From Endocalyx cinctus (taxonomy: Eukaryota > Ascomycota > Sordariomycetes > Amphisphaeriales > Apiosporaceae): DNA of 64,000 bases. The notes under the pieces were generated by a model that saw only the letters and a program-made list of their open reading frames with translations, had not been told where the DNA came from and ran no database searches. This document shows, piece by piece, positions 11,257 through 23,156 of the stretch. The translations under genes were made by a program, and so were the position numbers. Each line of letters opens with the position of its first letter. Within the stretch, counting starts at the first letter, position 1. Where the stretch lies: assembly GCA_001600455.1 (NCBI GenBank), contig BCKC01000003.1, positions 1,860,001 to 1,924,000 on the forward strand, in the 5' to 3' direction.

Positions 11257-14200
11257 TTAAAGAATCTCCATCTCATCCTCTGCAGTGAATCCAAACTGGT
11301 TGTTTTGAATCGCAGCGATACGGTCCAGCTCGTCTTGATACTCTTTACGTATATCGGCAAGAGTAATCACTTTTCGTTTTCCTCCGTCAGGAGCCTTTGA
11401 GCTGTTGGCCCGGCCTTGTGGTAGTTCATCGGTTGTCACCCAGGCTTGCTTCGGGTCGACGCAGCTAAGCACATTGATGAGCATCAGATACTGCCTGGTA
11501 ACTGGGGTATCTAGTGCATCGTCGCTTGTCAATTGATCTGCTTCGCCTAGCTGCTTCAACTTCTGGATACGGTCCAGTAGAACAGCCGCCGCACCACGAT
11601 AATCGTTGCGCTTGATGCGCCAAGAGTATAGAATCTGGTGATACGGAATGCCTGTTATAACGTCGAACGTATCCTGACACTTCTGTGCTAATATCTCGTC
11701 TACGGCATTCTGAAGACCCGGGAAAGACAGCTCAACCAACTCCGAATTATGCAGATTGTCACACATCTTTTGAATGAGCAATCTCAAGCATGAATGCTGA
11801 AGAGCATGGTCTTTCATGGCCACAAGAGTAGAGTGAGCCAGGTCAAATTGTGAGATGGCCGTCGCCCCACTGAACAGGCGGCTCTGTATCTCTGTCCGAA
11901 CCATATCTGCGTCTTTGGCCTTGTTGTTGACGAACTGAAGTGCCAACCGAGCAAAGTCAACCACGTATGAGTAGGCCTTTTGCTTCTCGTAGAGGGAGAT
12001 TATGTGAGCGTAGTATCGCGGCATTCCTGCGAATAGGAGGTTCCATTCCGTGTCATCAAGTAAACCGCTGCTGTGCCTATCGGGATCAGCCTGGGGTATG
12101 CCTAATCCATTATGTCAGTTTTTACTTTGTCTCATTATCTAGAAATCGGTCACTTACTCATGCCATATGCAGCCTTCTTGAAGTAAGTGGCGGCTGTAGC
12201 AAAGTCCTTCAGAGCCAAAAAGACACGGCCTTGGATGTATGTAGAAAACGGATCTTGTTTACAAAAGGGGCCAAGCTCCGCGGCCAGATCTGCTCGACCA
12301 CGAACTAGTAATGCGCACTGTATGTATTGTGGCTGAAGCTCGATGTCGCTATCTGGTGCGCATAGATCTGCGACAAGCTTGGTAATAATCGATGGTACAG
12401 CGTTGAAGGGTGCTGCATCTTCCCCGGGGAACCCAAGGAGGTGACCTACAGTGCCCTCAAGAACTGTAATGGTTTTTTGTTCTTCGACCTGCCGCTTGGA
12501 GGCTACTGGAGAAGTAGAGGACACAGAATTGGACCTATCTACTTTGGGGACAGGTGTTGGTATTAATGTGTTGGAAAGCCACCGGAGTAGCTCAAGCCTC
12601 CAGAGACACTTGACAAGATGCCGATAGACGATGCCGATATTCACATTGTTGTGGAGCGCGTCCTCTGGCTGATCGAATTCGAACTCCATGTGAACTAGTA
12701 AGATGAGTTGGCTGAAGCAAACATCCCATTGCAGCTCCAACATGTCTTGAGTCGCTCTAACGACAACTTTGCGCCCAAACTCCGTGAGAAGGGAGTCGGT
12801 GGGATGATGCGAGTTCCAGGTCTCATCACATGTCGAAGCCATTTCCTGGTAGAGTTGCGTTGTCACTACGTTGAAATTTGGCCCTAAGACATCGGTAACT
12901 TGCGTGCAATCATCTTCCGAAATTTGACGCCAGAAACCAGCCTTGTCAGAGAAATATTGTATACGTTCCTGGTCAGTTTTGGATGCCTCTTCGAAGAGTT
13001 CTGAGCGCAAAACTGAATGACATATCTGAAGCATGCTATCGGTAAATCCTTCGACAAAATTACGACCAGTAGTGATCAGTGCCGCTAGCTTGTTCGACTC
13101 TTCCAATCTCGAGGTGGGGTTATAACATATTCGCTCCAACGTGCTGCATTCTCTAATAGCAGAGATGTTGTCTGCACATACAACCCAGGGCATACCTGAC
13201 TCAGGCTCGTATGCTAAAGCGAGCGCCTCTCCCCTAGGTCTATCCAGCTCGATCAGGATTCGGTAGAACTTTCTCCACCGTGACTCGCTCGACGCACGGA
13301 ATTGTTCGTGGTCAATCTCGCCAGACGAGGTCTTGTTAAGCGAAGAAGTGGAGGCAACGACAGAACAAATCGACTCAACTAGACTTCGGTTATTTCGTGA
13401 TGTCTCGCGCCCAGTCCTACCAAGAGCTCGTTCATATGCACTGAGCGCAGCCTCGAGCGTTGTCCTAGGGAATCGTCCGGGAGCGAAGATGAGCTGAACC
13501 CATCTTTCTGTAACGTCAGTAGGATTGGAGGAACTAGATGCCGGTGCAGTCGGGATAGAGGTATCAGAAAACACAGACACCCAGCCTCTGGACCAAACAT
13601 CAGGAAGCTCGTCGAGCATGAAGGTCAATTCCTGGACACGGTATGCCATGTTGTTTTTCCATAAAATCCACATCCTGAATCCACGCGTTGCTATTGGTTC
13701 CGCCACATGAAAATCGGCTAAAGTCCAGACATCAGGACTTAGGGGAGGTGCGGGTATGAATTTTGCGTCGTCGAATAGATCGTCCACATCAACTGAGTTG
13801 CCGCTGTCTGAATCTAACTTCCAGAACTTAAACTCGCCAGCACCAACGGGAGAATATGTGACACCTAGACGCTTTCCCTCTGTTTCTCCGATTATGCGTA
13901 TCAAGTTGGTCTGCGTCGAGTCGAGTTGCCATTTCCCAGTCTCGTGAGGATCTCTAGGAGCATTCAACAAATCCATAGCATGTATAATCTGGCCACTGTT
14001 AAGATTCCAAATTCTCAGTCGGTGATCTAGACAAACGGTAAAAAGGAAGGATGCATCATCCAAGCCTAAATTGGTCTGAACAGCTGATGCCGCTGCAGTA
14101 AGATCGACATCAGATCTCTGTAGCATATTTCGAAAACCCTGGACCCATCCTTTCGCATTATAAAACGTCTCTTTCCAAGGTGCTTGAGGTGCTACTCATG

Positions 14201-14881
14201 AAAGTTAGTCTGCAATCATAGTAGAAAGATTTGGGCTGGTGACAAACTTGTGAGTGCCTTATTTCTGTCTAGGCGTAAATGTCCTCCATCAGAAAGGGTG
14301 ATGAGAAGCTGGTCGCTGTTAATTGCGACAAGTCTATACGGGTGTTTGAAGCTGAAGGCGCTGGGCGCGAAGATCTTGCATGTGTCTCCAAGACCACTTT
14401 CAGCGAACGTTCGCTTGCGGAAGGATTCTGGTCTCAGGAAGAGAGTATATAGCTGGTTCGCGGTATCAAGAACGAATATTGAAAGCGCATCATGATCAGA
14501 TGAGTCGGCGAGTGCAATGCACGATGGTCGGATGGAATGAGGAAATCGGAAGTTTAAAATAAGATTAGCGTCGAGGGACTTCTTCGGTCTGCAGACGTCA
14601 ATAGAGCGAATACTGAGAACAGTGTCATCTTCTAAAACTCTCCAGAGGAAGCTCTTAGGAAATTGGTGGAATTTTCGATGATAGGTATCCGATGCAGTAG
14701 CACAATTTCGAGTTTTGTATGCTTCATCTCCAGCATCTCTTTTTTTTGGACTTTCGACCCATTTACTGCGTGGTGCAGCGCTATTCGACGGTAGGTTGAT
14801 GTCAACGGTGAAGGCTGTTGACGACGGCTCGAAATTTAGACGGGTCTCTCTGTAAAAATAAGAAGGCTCTCGCGGTGCCAT
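11257..14881 (-). CDS. NUP120: Nucleoporin Nup120/Nup160
   Basis: A scaffold subunit of the Y-complex (Nup84/Nup107-160) of the nuclear pore. Three exons, 14248-14881, 12158-14194 and 11257-12101, give 1171 residues, normal for the family. The N-terminal beta-propeller begins MAPREPSYFYRETRLNFEPS and includes APQAPWKETFYNAKGWVQGF after intron 1. The C-terminal helical part has MPRYYAHIISLYEKQKAYSY and CQDTFDVITGIPYHQILYSW. Intron 1 (14195-14247) has a weak donor GTTTGT and an unusual acceptor GAG, chosen because the nearer CAG puts a stop in frame. Intron 2 (12102-12157) is standard. Frame stays open upstream of ATG 14881 behind a TTATAG acceptor-like site, so a longer N-terminus is possible. 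Divergent from RAD51. Confidence 0.9.
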
Positions 14882-15179
14882 TTTGAACCCATCAATGCCC
14901 ACGAGGGCACGCACAGGTTCGAAAGTTTTGTCCTATAATAAGAATAAGAGTGTCGTTTTATGTGAATTGACTTTGTCGCATACTTTGACGATTCAGATGT
15001 TGATCACTTTTAAGATGCGTGTAGTGGTAAACGCGAATAGCTAGGAAGCTTGAAATCTCAAAGTCATAATATTTGCCAGGTGATACAATTAAATTCAGCT
15101 GCAAGAGTTAAGAGTATTGATCGTAACTAACTTGAAAGAATTAAGTGGATCCGATATTACATAAATTGATCACGTGTCT

Positions 15180-15185
15180 ACGCGT
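15180..15185. promoter_or_regulatory. MluI cell-cycle box (ACGCGT), distal
   Basis: Palindromic ACGCGT, about 370 bp upstream of the RAD51 ATG. MCB sites are bound by MBF in yeasts and drive G1/S expression of DNA-replication and repair genes. Function here is inferred from motif and position. Confidence 0.5.
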
Positions 15186-15422
15186 TATTCAATTAGTTCC
15201 CCTTAGCAACTTTTGTAAGATAAACAGTTGTCCCAATAACAATGACTCAAGCTGATGTGCCAGCTGTAAAAGCCCCCTAAACTCCCCTTAACTTCCTCCT
15301 TTTAGTAAGCTCAGAGTACTAAGTAATACGCTCAAGCTTTTTGTCAGCTGTCGGCGAGCTAGCTATCTACCAATGTTGCCACTGGCTTAGGCTGCAATCA
15401 AGGGAGGAAACCGTCGCGTCAA

Positions 15423-15428
15423 ACGCGT
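15423..15428. promoter_or_regulatory. MluI cell-cycle box (ACGCGT), proximal
   Basis: Second ACGCGT, about 127 bp upstream of the RAD51 ATG, next to a related GTCGCGTC at 15413-15420. Two copies in one short promoter of a repair gene make MBF control plausible. Confidence 0.55.
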
Positions 15429-15554
15429 TACACTTTATTCATCTCACTTTCTCTTCTATTTTATTTTCTCTTGCTATCAGTCATTATTTCCAACAAAGAT
15501 TGTCCTAATCCGCCCAATTACCTGTATTTATTGACGACTCAAAATCAATTCAAA

Positions 15555-16752
15555 ATGGCTGAAGAGTATGAGGAAAGTATGGTGGGAGACGACAGTGGAA
15601 TGACCGGCCCCGGTGCCCCTACGCCCGTCACCGCGCTCGAGGTAAGTATTCGTAATATGACGATAATCGTAGTATCTCCCGCAATATTATACTAATAAAA
15701 AAAAACAGGGCCTTTCAGGTCTCACGAAGCGCGACTGTCAACTTCTTATCGAAGGAGGCTATCAAACAGTCGAGTCTGTCGCTTATACCCCACGACGGAC
15801 ATTAGAACAGGTCAAGGGAATTTCGGAGCAAAAGGCTGCCAAGATTCTCAGCGAAGGTAAGAATTTTATCAAGTCTAATTGATTATGTGTCAAGAATTAG
15901 TTTCTGTGTTTTATCTCCCAGTTTCTGATTATTTGGACAGCTTCTAAATTGGTTCCTATGGGATTTACCACCGCCACTGAGATGCATCAGCGTCGAAGTG
16001 AGCTGATTTCCATCACGACTGGATCCAAAAATCTGGACACTCTGCTAGCTGGTGGTATCGAGACCGGCTCGGTGACGGAACTTTTTGGCGAATTTCGTAC
16101 CGGAAAGAGTCAAATATGTCACACTCTCGCCGTTACCTGTCAATTGCCCTTTGACATGGGCGGTGGCGAGGGCAAATGTCTCTACATCGACACCGAGGGG
16201 ACCTTCAGACCTGTACGACTCCTTGCCGTTGCTAACCGCTACGGCTTGTCTGGTGAGGAAGTACTAGACAATGTTGCATACGCCAGAGCGTATAATTCGG
16301 ACCATCAGCTCCAGCTACTCACTCAAGCGTCTGCTATGATGTGCGAAACGAGATTCTCGCTCCTCATCGTTGATAGCGCCACCGCCCTCTACCGAACTGA
16401 TTTCCTCGGTCGAGGAGAGCTGTCGTCTCGTCAGACTCATTTAGCCAAGTTTATGCGCCAGCTCCAGAGGCTTGCGGACGAGTTCGGCATTGCGGTTGTC
16501 ATTACAAATCAAGTGGTCGCTCAGGTCGATGGTGGCCCAAGCGCCATGTTCAACCCCGATCCGAAGAAGCCCATTGGTGGCAACATTATCGCTCACGCCA
16601 GCACAACCCGAATCAGCCTGAAGAAAGGTCGGGGAGAGACTCGTATCGCCAAGATATACGACAGCCCTTGCCTACCCGAGAGTGACTGTCTTTTCGCCAT
16701 CAACGAGAACGGTATTGGAGACCCCGCTCCTAAAGATATGGAAAAGGATTGA
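15555..16752 (+). CDS. RAD51: DNA repair recombinase RAD51
   Basis: A RecA-family ATPase that forms the presynaptic filament and carries out strand exchange in homologous recombination. Exons 15555-15641, 15709-15856 and 15941-16752 give 348 residues. An acidic N-terminal tail is followed by the helix-hairpin-helix DNA-binding domain (about 30-80: [20 protein letters not shown]) and the ATPase core. Walker A is GEFRTGKS at 128-135 (K134) and Walker B is LLIVD at 219-223. Loop motifs such as [20 protein letters not shown] and [14 protein letters not shown] are intact. The protein is shorter than yeast Rad51 (400), mostly at the N-terminus, and close to human RAD51. Two MCB boxes lie upstream. 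Confidence 0.98.
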
Positions 16753-17626
16753 GCGGATTTACCTTGATCTGCTATTTTATATCTATTGGAGTTGAAGGAG
16801 CTCTGCGAAACGATATGAGAATATGATGGACTAAATATTTCAATGACATGCATGGCTTCTGGCGTTCGGTACACGGTATACTTGGCTTCTCTATGATGTG
16901 TGGCAAAGTATCCTCGGTTTTTTTTTTCTCGTTGTTATCCCTTAGCTCTCTGTATTCTACCTTTGCATTACTTGTTTATATTTGCAGAGTTGATAGAAAT
17001 AATAAGAACATAATCGCAGCAAGAACTCGTTCATTCAGCGAATTGAGACATGATGGTCCAAGACTAGAAGGACTTGGCTTTTGCGTCTGGTTCGATTCAT
17101 GTTTGAACAAGATGAATATACTTATCTCAGACCTCAACAGCCGGTCAGCAATCAGTGAAAGGGTGAAGATCTACGCACTGCATATTCTTCCCTCTCACTC
17201 GGGAGCACGAGTTATGATAAAGTGATAGGCGGCGAGGGTCGACCAGGGGTTCCCCACCAACCCCGTCGCTTATGTTCGCCGATCAAACGCCACCATCGTA
17301 CAAATACCCTCCCAAGGGACTAACCTGGAAAACTTCACATTTACAACACAATCACCTCGAACAACCATTTCACAGACACCTGTTAGGTTGTAGAATGAAT
17401 TAAATTGAATTATCTATGTTATGCGACATCTCTTCTTGTCTGTCTTCCCATTCTGAAGAATGACGTATCGAATGCAGTAAATCTCTTGGTAATTTTTTTT
17501 CTTTAATATTTTTTTTTTCTTTTTTATCTCTTCGTGTGATCATTACAGTTCCCGTCTATCTAAGTCCCGATAAATAACTCTCCGTATGTTTCCCTTATAC
17601 GGATGGTAGAGAAGCGTGTATACTCA
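16753..17626. other. Convergent intergenic region downstream of RAD51
   Basis: It holds the 3' UTRs of RAD51 and of the minus-strand membrane protein, with T/C-rich tracts (16919-16928, 17492-17525). A 125-codon ATG frame at 16848-17225 crosses these tracts and has no recognisable features; it is not accepted. Confidence 0.5.
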
Positions 17627-18948
17627 TTATGCGTCTCGACTCGACGACCGGTCTCGGCCTTTCTTCTGCAGCTTGTGGGCGGCGACGGGTATCGAAAATC
17701 TCGAGCCCCTACGCGAGTGGCCGTAGCCGTCGTCGTTCTCGTTCTCCCGGTCGGAATCGCTGTTTGCTCTACCGAAGGTCCCGGCCGGTAATATCTCGAA
17801 GCCGGTGTTTACAACCCTCGATGACGTGTTAGCGTGTGTCTCGCCCGTGTACGAGCGGACGGGCGGTGGGCGGCTAGACGCCAGCGGCTGTTGCGAGGAT
17901 GCTCTCGACGACGGGGCGGGTGTGTAATAACGATATGTGGTTTCTCTCGACTCTGATCGGGTTCCGGAGGAGTAGCGGTTCGACATGCTTGGCTGTCGTG
18001 TCTCCTCCGATTGAGCCTCTAGGTCGTCAAAAGGATCTCGTGATTGATACGATCCCGTTGTCGGTGTCCTCGTGTATGCCTTGGGTACGTAACGGTGTTG
18101 CGAATCATGGGCTGCTTCGTCGGACGATGAACTCGGGCTGCGAGTTTTTGTGGTCCTCGCATGCGACTGGCTAGGCAAGTATACGTTCGAGGAGGAGTTC
18201 GTAGGTATGTACGTTTCAACTAGCCCGCTGCTAGAATTTCGGCTCATTCGCGTGGGTGGATCTACTCTATACGTGGCAGGAGGTGGGGAGTTGGGTTGGT
18301 GTTGTGAGTTATCGGTCTGGGTACGAGGCTTCTCCCATTCGAAAGGTGGCAGGCCATGTAGCTGAGCGTCAAACCTAACACCAGTTTCTGGTTGATCATC
18401 ACGCTCAAGCAAGCTGGCTGGCGGGCTCGGCCTAGGACTTGCTTTTGGTGTCGGCTGGACTTCGGCGACCGTGGTTCGTGGTTTGAGGATGCCGCCCGGT
18501 ACGATCTTAGCTTTCTCCTTCCCTTTCGAGTCACTTCCGGTCTCGAAAGTGACGCCTGACACGGATCCTGGGGAGCTGACTTCGACTGGAGTACCCGGTC
18601 GGGAGATCCAGATACCGTCGACTTCGATTCCGCTCTGGATCGCGCGCACGCCGAAAGGAATGTCTATCTTTCGTCTGGGGGGAAGCCCGCTCTTTCGCAT
18701 CTCCTCTTGTCTAGCGCGCTTTTCTTCGTCGAGTATCGCATGCTTCTTGAGGAATCTACTTATCCACCACAGCTTTACTAGACCGGCGCAGAATACTAAA
18801 GCGATAGCTCCGGCAAGGACCTGTTCAGAAAATTGTTAGTCTTATGTGACCAGCGAAAGCGAAGGTATCGTGGAAGTTGAGGATAAAGACTTACGAAGGT
18901 CATCTGCTGCCATAGTTCCCAATTCACAAAAAAATTAATGCCCGCCAT
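17627..18948 (-). CDS. Membrane-anchored, largely disordered fungal protein
   Basis: Two exons, 18895-18948 and 17627-18820, give 415 residues. The short first exon codes MAGINFFVNWELWQQMTF. After the 74-nt intron (GTAAGT...ACAG) the membrane segment continues as VLAGAIALVFCAGLVKLWW (about 19-37), followed by a basic, charged helix (SRFLKKHAILDEEKRARQEE). The rest is Ser/Pro/Arg-rich and probably disordered. A semi-conserved patch VRAIQSGIEVDGIWISRPGT lies near 75-95. The tail ends KLQKKGRDRSSSRDA. I recognise the architecture as a conserved filamentous-fungal hypothetical protein, but I know no function. The tiny first exon is needed to supply the start. Confidence 0.75.
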
Positions 18949-20686
18949 CTTGAGATCTGGTTGTGTGGGTAATTCCAGCCAGAATCTCTGGGACAAGTCG
19001 GGTGGGGTTTTTAGGTATTTAAGTATAACAATTAGTAGGAAAGGTCCTGGAGAATAATACTAGGGAGTGGAAGAATGGAACTGATGTCCAATCTATTAAA
19101 TTGAAGCGCCTGCGTGTTGTGTCATAAATTTCGGAAAGGGAAAGTGGGTGTAAGGAACAAGGTAACAGCAGGCACCGATCACAAATCAAATGCCAAGTTA
19201 CTTCCACGAAATGCGGTGTAGGCCTCCAGGACAATGAATAAGATCGAAAAGGTTTGTTACGTCCAACTCGTGAATACGAAAGGGTGACTACGAATTTCCT
19301 GGTACGACGATAATTCGGGGATATGATCGACGAGCTTGATAAGATATCCAACGGTGCGAGGCGAAGCTGAATGAAGCTGAAGGGGGGGAACACGATCGAT
19401 CATCCGATGTCGATCAACTCTCTGTGCTTAAAATGAGAGTATCGTGCAGAGTTGGACAAGAACACAAAATCTCCTTTTCGCGAGGACCAACAGATATATC
19501 TTTCAGGCGAGACTGTGAAACCGGCCTGCCAAAGAAAAAAAATCTTATCTCGATTTCTTTGTTCTCGGCCCTGGGATCCTGCAGGAACTTTTTAAAAGGT
19601 TGATTCCCGATTACCGGATTATGTGACGCTCTCCAGGAGCAGTGGAAGTAAATTAATTAGTGACCCGCGTCAACGTCGGGTTCTAGAAGGTCAGTATGGT
19701 TGCAGCGATCATGTGGTGTGGATATTAGCCGGGAAGGGGGTATAACATCCACGTTGCTAAGCGACAGGACAGGATCAAGGAATCCAAACAAAAAGAATTA
19801 GAATAATGCAAACAAAAATGTTTGCGTAGAAACGAATGGAGGGGACGCAAAAAAAAATAAAATAAAAATAAAATGCTTGGCCAAACAATGTACTTCCCTT
19901 ATTTGACAGTCCGGGACCATTGGCATATATAGTATACGATATGGCTCACGGATACCAGCAGCAAGTATCGGGTCAACCTTGAAGTACCCCTAAAGAGGTC
20001 AGATCACTTAATCCGACTCCCCTATTGAGCTCTCTCATGGTCCCTCCCGGGTTGACTAGAGCAAGTGTAAAAGACATACAATGTTTTATTCAAACCCCCC
20101 TCTCTGTCAACAACGAGCTTAGACGACATCGTATAGCTAACCTACCCCGACTGGCACTAATCAAACGAGCCTCTCCCGAGGACACTAAATCCATCGGGAA
20201 AATTCTCTAGGCACACCCACTACCGGTTGAAATAATGGACGCGTGTCTCTGTTGAAAAAAAATAAAGTGCATTCAAGATTGATAACTGACAATGCGACAG
20301 TGCCAGTGTCCCACTAAGAGAGTAGCTCGCCGAGTAATACGCCGTTCAGGCCAATGGGCCTTTTAACCGGCGGTGAGATCCGGAAAATTCGCAGTGCTAC
20401 CTGACGAGAATAAACATCACGCAGGCCACAACTCGTGAAATATAACGTATACCCTCGACAATAATAATTAAATCTCGAGATCTGGTCAAGCGACGGCAGC
20501 CTTGGCTTTCCCGGTCGTTGCACCAATAAACATATTCACCCCTTCTACAAGGGTATGGTTTGTTTAAACACGAAGATCATCTTCCGTGACGGTCTTTCTA
20601 AACACTAAAGCGTGGCTGAGTGACAGTCAACGGTGAACCGAGATAAGTCAGAGGGAAGGACCTAGATAGTAAGGCAAGGCTAACCT

Positions 20687-20722
<36 letters not shown>

Positions 20723-22301
20723 ATGATCTAGTGTACAGAGCGAAAACAGCTACACTTCCAGTATGACGAGTTCTTCAAACAACGTGCCTGACTAGCCCTA
20801 ATAAGGCGACGAGTGCACTGGATAAAGTGTAGGGGGATAAACTAGGCCGGCGGCTAAGGTATCCGCGGCAAAATGAGTCTAGTAGGGGTAGAAGAAGTCG
20901 AGCTTACGTGAGCCTCTCCAGATTCTCGTGCTTTTATTTTGCATACACTGGACACACCACACGGAAGAAAGTTTTTTATTTTTATTTTTAAATCCAGAAC
21001 GTGCACTATCAATACGTCGTAATTTATGAATATTAGATGCGTCCCGTTTTCACATACACTTCCGACATAGAGTCTCTTAGACTTAGATTTATCGTGTTCG
21101 AATCTCACAGCACTCTTAGACTTGATTGATATTGTAGGGTCTTCTGTAGCAATATGATTTTTTTTTTGGTCTTCTCAGTTACGCGTTAGCTTCATTTATC
21201 TTTAATCACTCTGAAATCGATCGGTGTTTTCAGGTGAAGGTTGTTAGCCCCTCCCCGCACCGGCCCCTAAAACATTGGCATATCCGTCAATATTTCCCGA
21301 ATAGTAACTAGATTAGAACCCGGTGCACCACGCGATGGGAAACTTCTTCGTGACCCTGTAGGATGGCAGGATGAAAGGAACGATGTCGGCTAGCAAATAA
21401 ATATCTGTGTCAGGTTCTGGCTCTAGCTTTATTACAACTGACACAATTGAAAATTCGCAGAATAAATTGCTAGATGAATGATCACATAGTATGATAGAGT
21501 GACATCTCCCTAATTTCAAAAACCCACCACGCAACCAACGACCTGTCTTGGCTAGCTTGGTAAACGTCGGTCTCTCAAGATATCATCTCACGATATATCG
21601 TATGTTTCACCGCGCGTCGAGGAGCTATATTTCGAAAACTCAAACTGGTACTCTTGAAAAGGAACTATAGCTTGTAATCCAGATTATTTACCTCCCAAAT
21701 GGGTTAAGAATGTCTAAGAAGAGACCATAGAAGATCTGAAATTCCCCAGAAAAAAAAAACTTTTTTTTGTCACTCCTTTTCTCTCTCTCTCTCTTTTTTC
21801 ACCAGCAACGCTCGCACAATTACTTGTTATAAGAAGACTTGAGAGTGAACATCAAAGAACCAATCATCCAACTTTGTTAAATATTTGTCTGAGAATATAT
21901 TCAATGTTCTATAAACTCTCCGAGGAAAAAAAAAAAAAAAAAAAAAAACGTAGTGGATTAGCGGTAAGCTGATGGGTAACATCGATGGTTTCACTTGACC
22001 AGAAAATGTCGACACATTGCCATCATTGCGTAAGAATTTGAAAATATGAACACATCGACATGATAATTTCACGGATTATTCAATTTCTCAAGGCCTACTT
22101 CGCTGGTTAAATAGATCGTACTACTTCATAGACGCATATACTTTGGGGAATATGCACTAACGCGACGGCCGATCTCCAGCCGAAATATCAAGCTAGTCTC
22201 GCCTATTAGTCACAGATCAAAAGGACACCACAAGAGCGTAATGAACCTTTTTCTTCTTCAAGAAGTACCATTCTATAAACACGCCATTCTTTCTGTTCGA
22301 A
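18949..22301. other. 3.3-kb gene-poor region
   Basis: No gene is supported on either strand; open frames are short and featureless. It contains a perfect hairpin abutting a T-run (20671-20718), an A23 run (21926-21948), a short CT microsatellite (about 21779-21795) and scattered AT-rich tracts. It separates the 18-kb membrane protein gene from the formyl-THF deformylase gene, whose promoter it contains. Confidence 0.5.
20671..20718 (+). other. Perfect stem-loop followed by T-run
   Basis: AAGGCAAGG (20671-20679), loop CTAA, CCTTGCCTT (20684-20692) form a perfect 9-bp stem directly followed by T up to 20718. It looks like an intrinsic-terminator or Pol III stop layout, but no RNA gene could be identified upstream. 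Confidence 0.5.
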
Positions 22302-23156
22302 ATGTCTGCTAACGACGACCACATCCTCACGCTATCCTGTCCGGACAGGCCGGGCATCGTTCATGCCGTGACCGGCCTCCTAGCTTCTCATAGTCTTAAC
22401 ATCCTAGACCTGCAGCAGTTTTCGGACAGGAATTCCAACAAGTTCTTCATGAGAGTGCATTTCGGCCATGCAGACTCCACCGAGAACCTGGTAGAACCCA
22501 TGAACAAGCTCTCAGCGGAGCTGCAGATGGACGGGTACAACTTGAGACCTGCTCGCCAGAAGCCGAGGGTGTTGATCATGGTCTCGAAAATCGGACACTG
22601 TCTGAACGATCTCCTCTTCCGGACCCGATCCAACCAGCTGGGTATAGAGGTACCCCTAGTCGTGTCTAACCACCCGGATTTCAAGTCCCTGGTGGAGAGT
22701 TACGGCGTCGCCTTTCACCACCTGCCGGTCTCGAAGGAGACGAAGCTCGAGCAGGAAAAGCAGATCTTAGACCTCATCAAGCAGAACAACATCGACCTCG
22801 TGGTGCTCGCGCGCTATATGCAGGTCCTCAGCCCTGGTCTATGCGAGGCGATGAGCGGTAAGATCATCAACATCCATCATAGCTTCCTGCCGTCCTTCAA
22901 GGGTGCAAAGCCCTACCACCAAGCGTTTGAACGCGGCGTCAAGATCATCGGCGCGACGGCGCACTTCGTCACGGCCGACCTAGACGAAGGTCCCATCATC
23001 GAGCAGAGGGTGGCTAGGGTCGACCACTGCATGACCCCGAAGGAATTAGTCGAGGAAGGCAGCAACGTCGAGAGCCATGTCTTAGCGGCAGCGGTGAAAT
23101 GGTGGAGCGAGAAGCGCGTGTTTCTCAACGGGCACAAGACTGTTGTCTTTAATTAA
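22302..23156 (+). CDS. Formyltetrahydrofolate deformylase (PurU-like)
   Basis: Hydrolyses 10-formyl-THF to THF and formate, balancing the one-carbon pool. Single exon of 284 residues, the usual length of bacterial PurU. An N-terminal ACT domain (about 5-85: LTLSCPDRPGIVHAVTGLLA) precedes the formyltransferase-fold catalytic domain (88-284). The active-site triad is visible as N190 and H192 in INIHHSFLPSFKGAKPYHQA and D228 in ADLDEGPIIEQRV. The absence of introns, unlike most neighbours, and the patchy presence of this enzyme in fungi fit a bacterial origin, which is inference. Genes around it are unrelated. Confidence 0.95.
   Translation: MSANDDHILTLSCPDRPGIVHAVTGLLASHSLNILDLQQFSDRNSNKFFMRVHFGHADSTENLVEPMNKLSAELQMDGYNLRPARQKPRVLIMVSKIGHCLNDLLFRTRSNQLGIEVPLVVSNHPDFKSLVESYGVAFHHLPVSKETKLEQEKQILDLIKQNNIDLVVLARYMQVLSPGLCEAMSGKIINIHHSFLPSFKGAKPYHQAFERGVKIIGATAHFVTADLDEGPIIEQRVARVDHCMTPKELVEEGSNVESHVLAAAVKWWSEKRVFLNGHKTVVFN

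Larger units (their letters stand above)
14882..15554. other. Divergent promoter region of NUP120 and RAD51
   Basis: It contains two ACGCGT MluI boxes (15180-15185 and 15423-15428) and a pyrimidine-rich stretch (about 15430-15480) before the RAD51 ATG. No coding sequence is supported. Confidence 0.65.

Noticed and set aside
17040..17130. Possible tRNA because of GGTTCGATTC at about 17089-17098
   Set aside because: The flanking bases do not form a T-arm or acceptor stem and no A-box or cloverleaf can be drawn.
16848..17225. 125-codon plus-strand ATG frame downstream of RAD51
   Set aside because: It runs through T/C-rich 3' UTR tracts, with low-complexity translation and no recognisable motif.
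19019..19393. 124-codon minus-strand frame upstream of the 18-kb membrane protein
   Set aside because: Probably within the promoter or 5' UTR; no in-phase join to the gene could be found and the sequence lacks protein features.
21030..21120. Possible tRNA because of GTTCGAATC at about 21097-21105
   Set aside because: No matching D-arm, anticodon arm or acceptor stem upstream.
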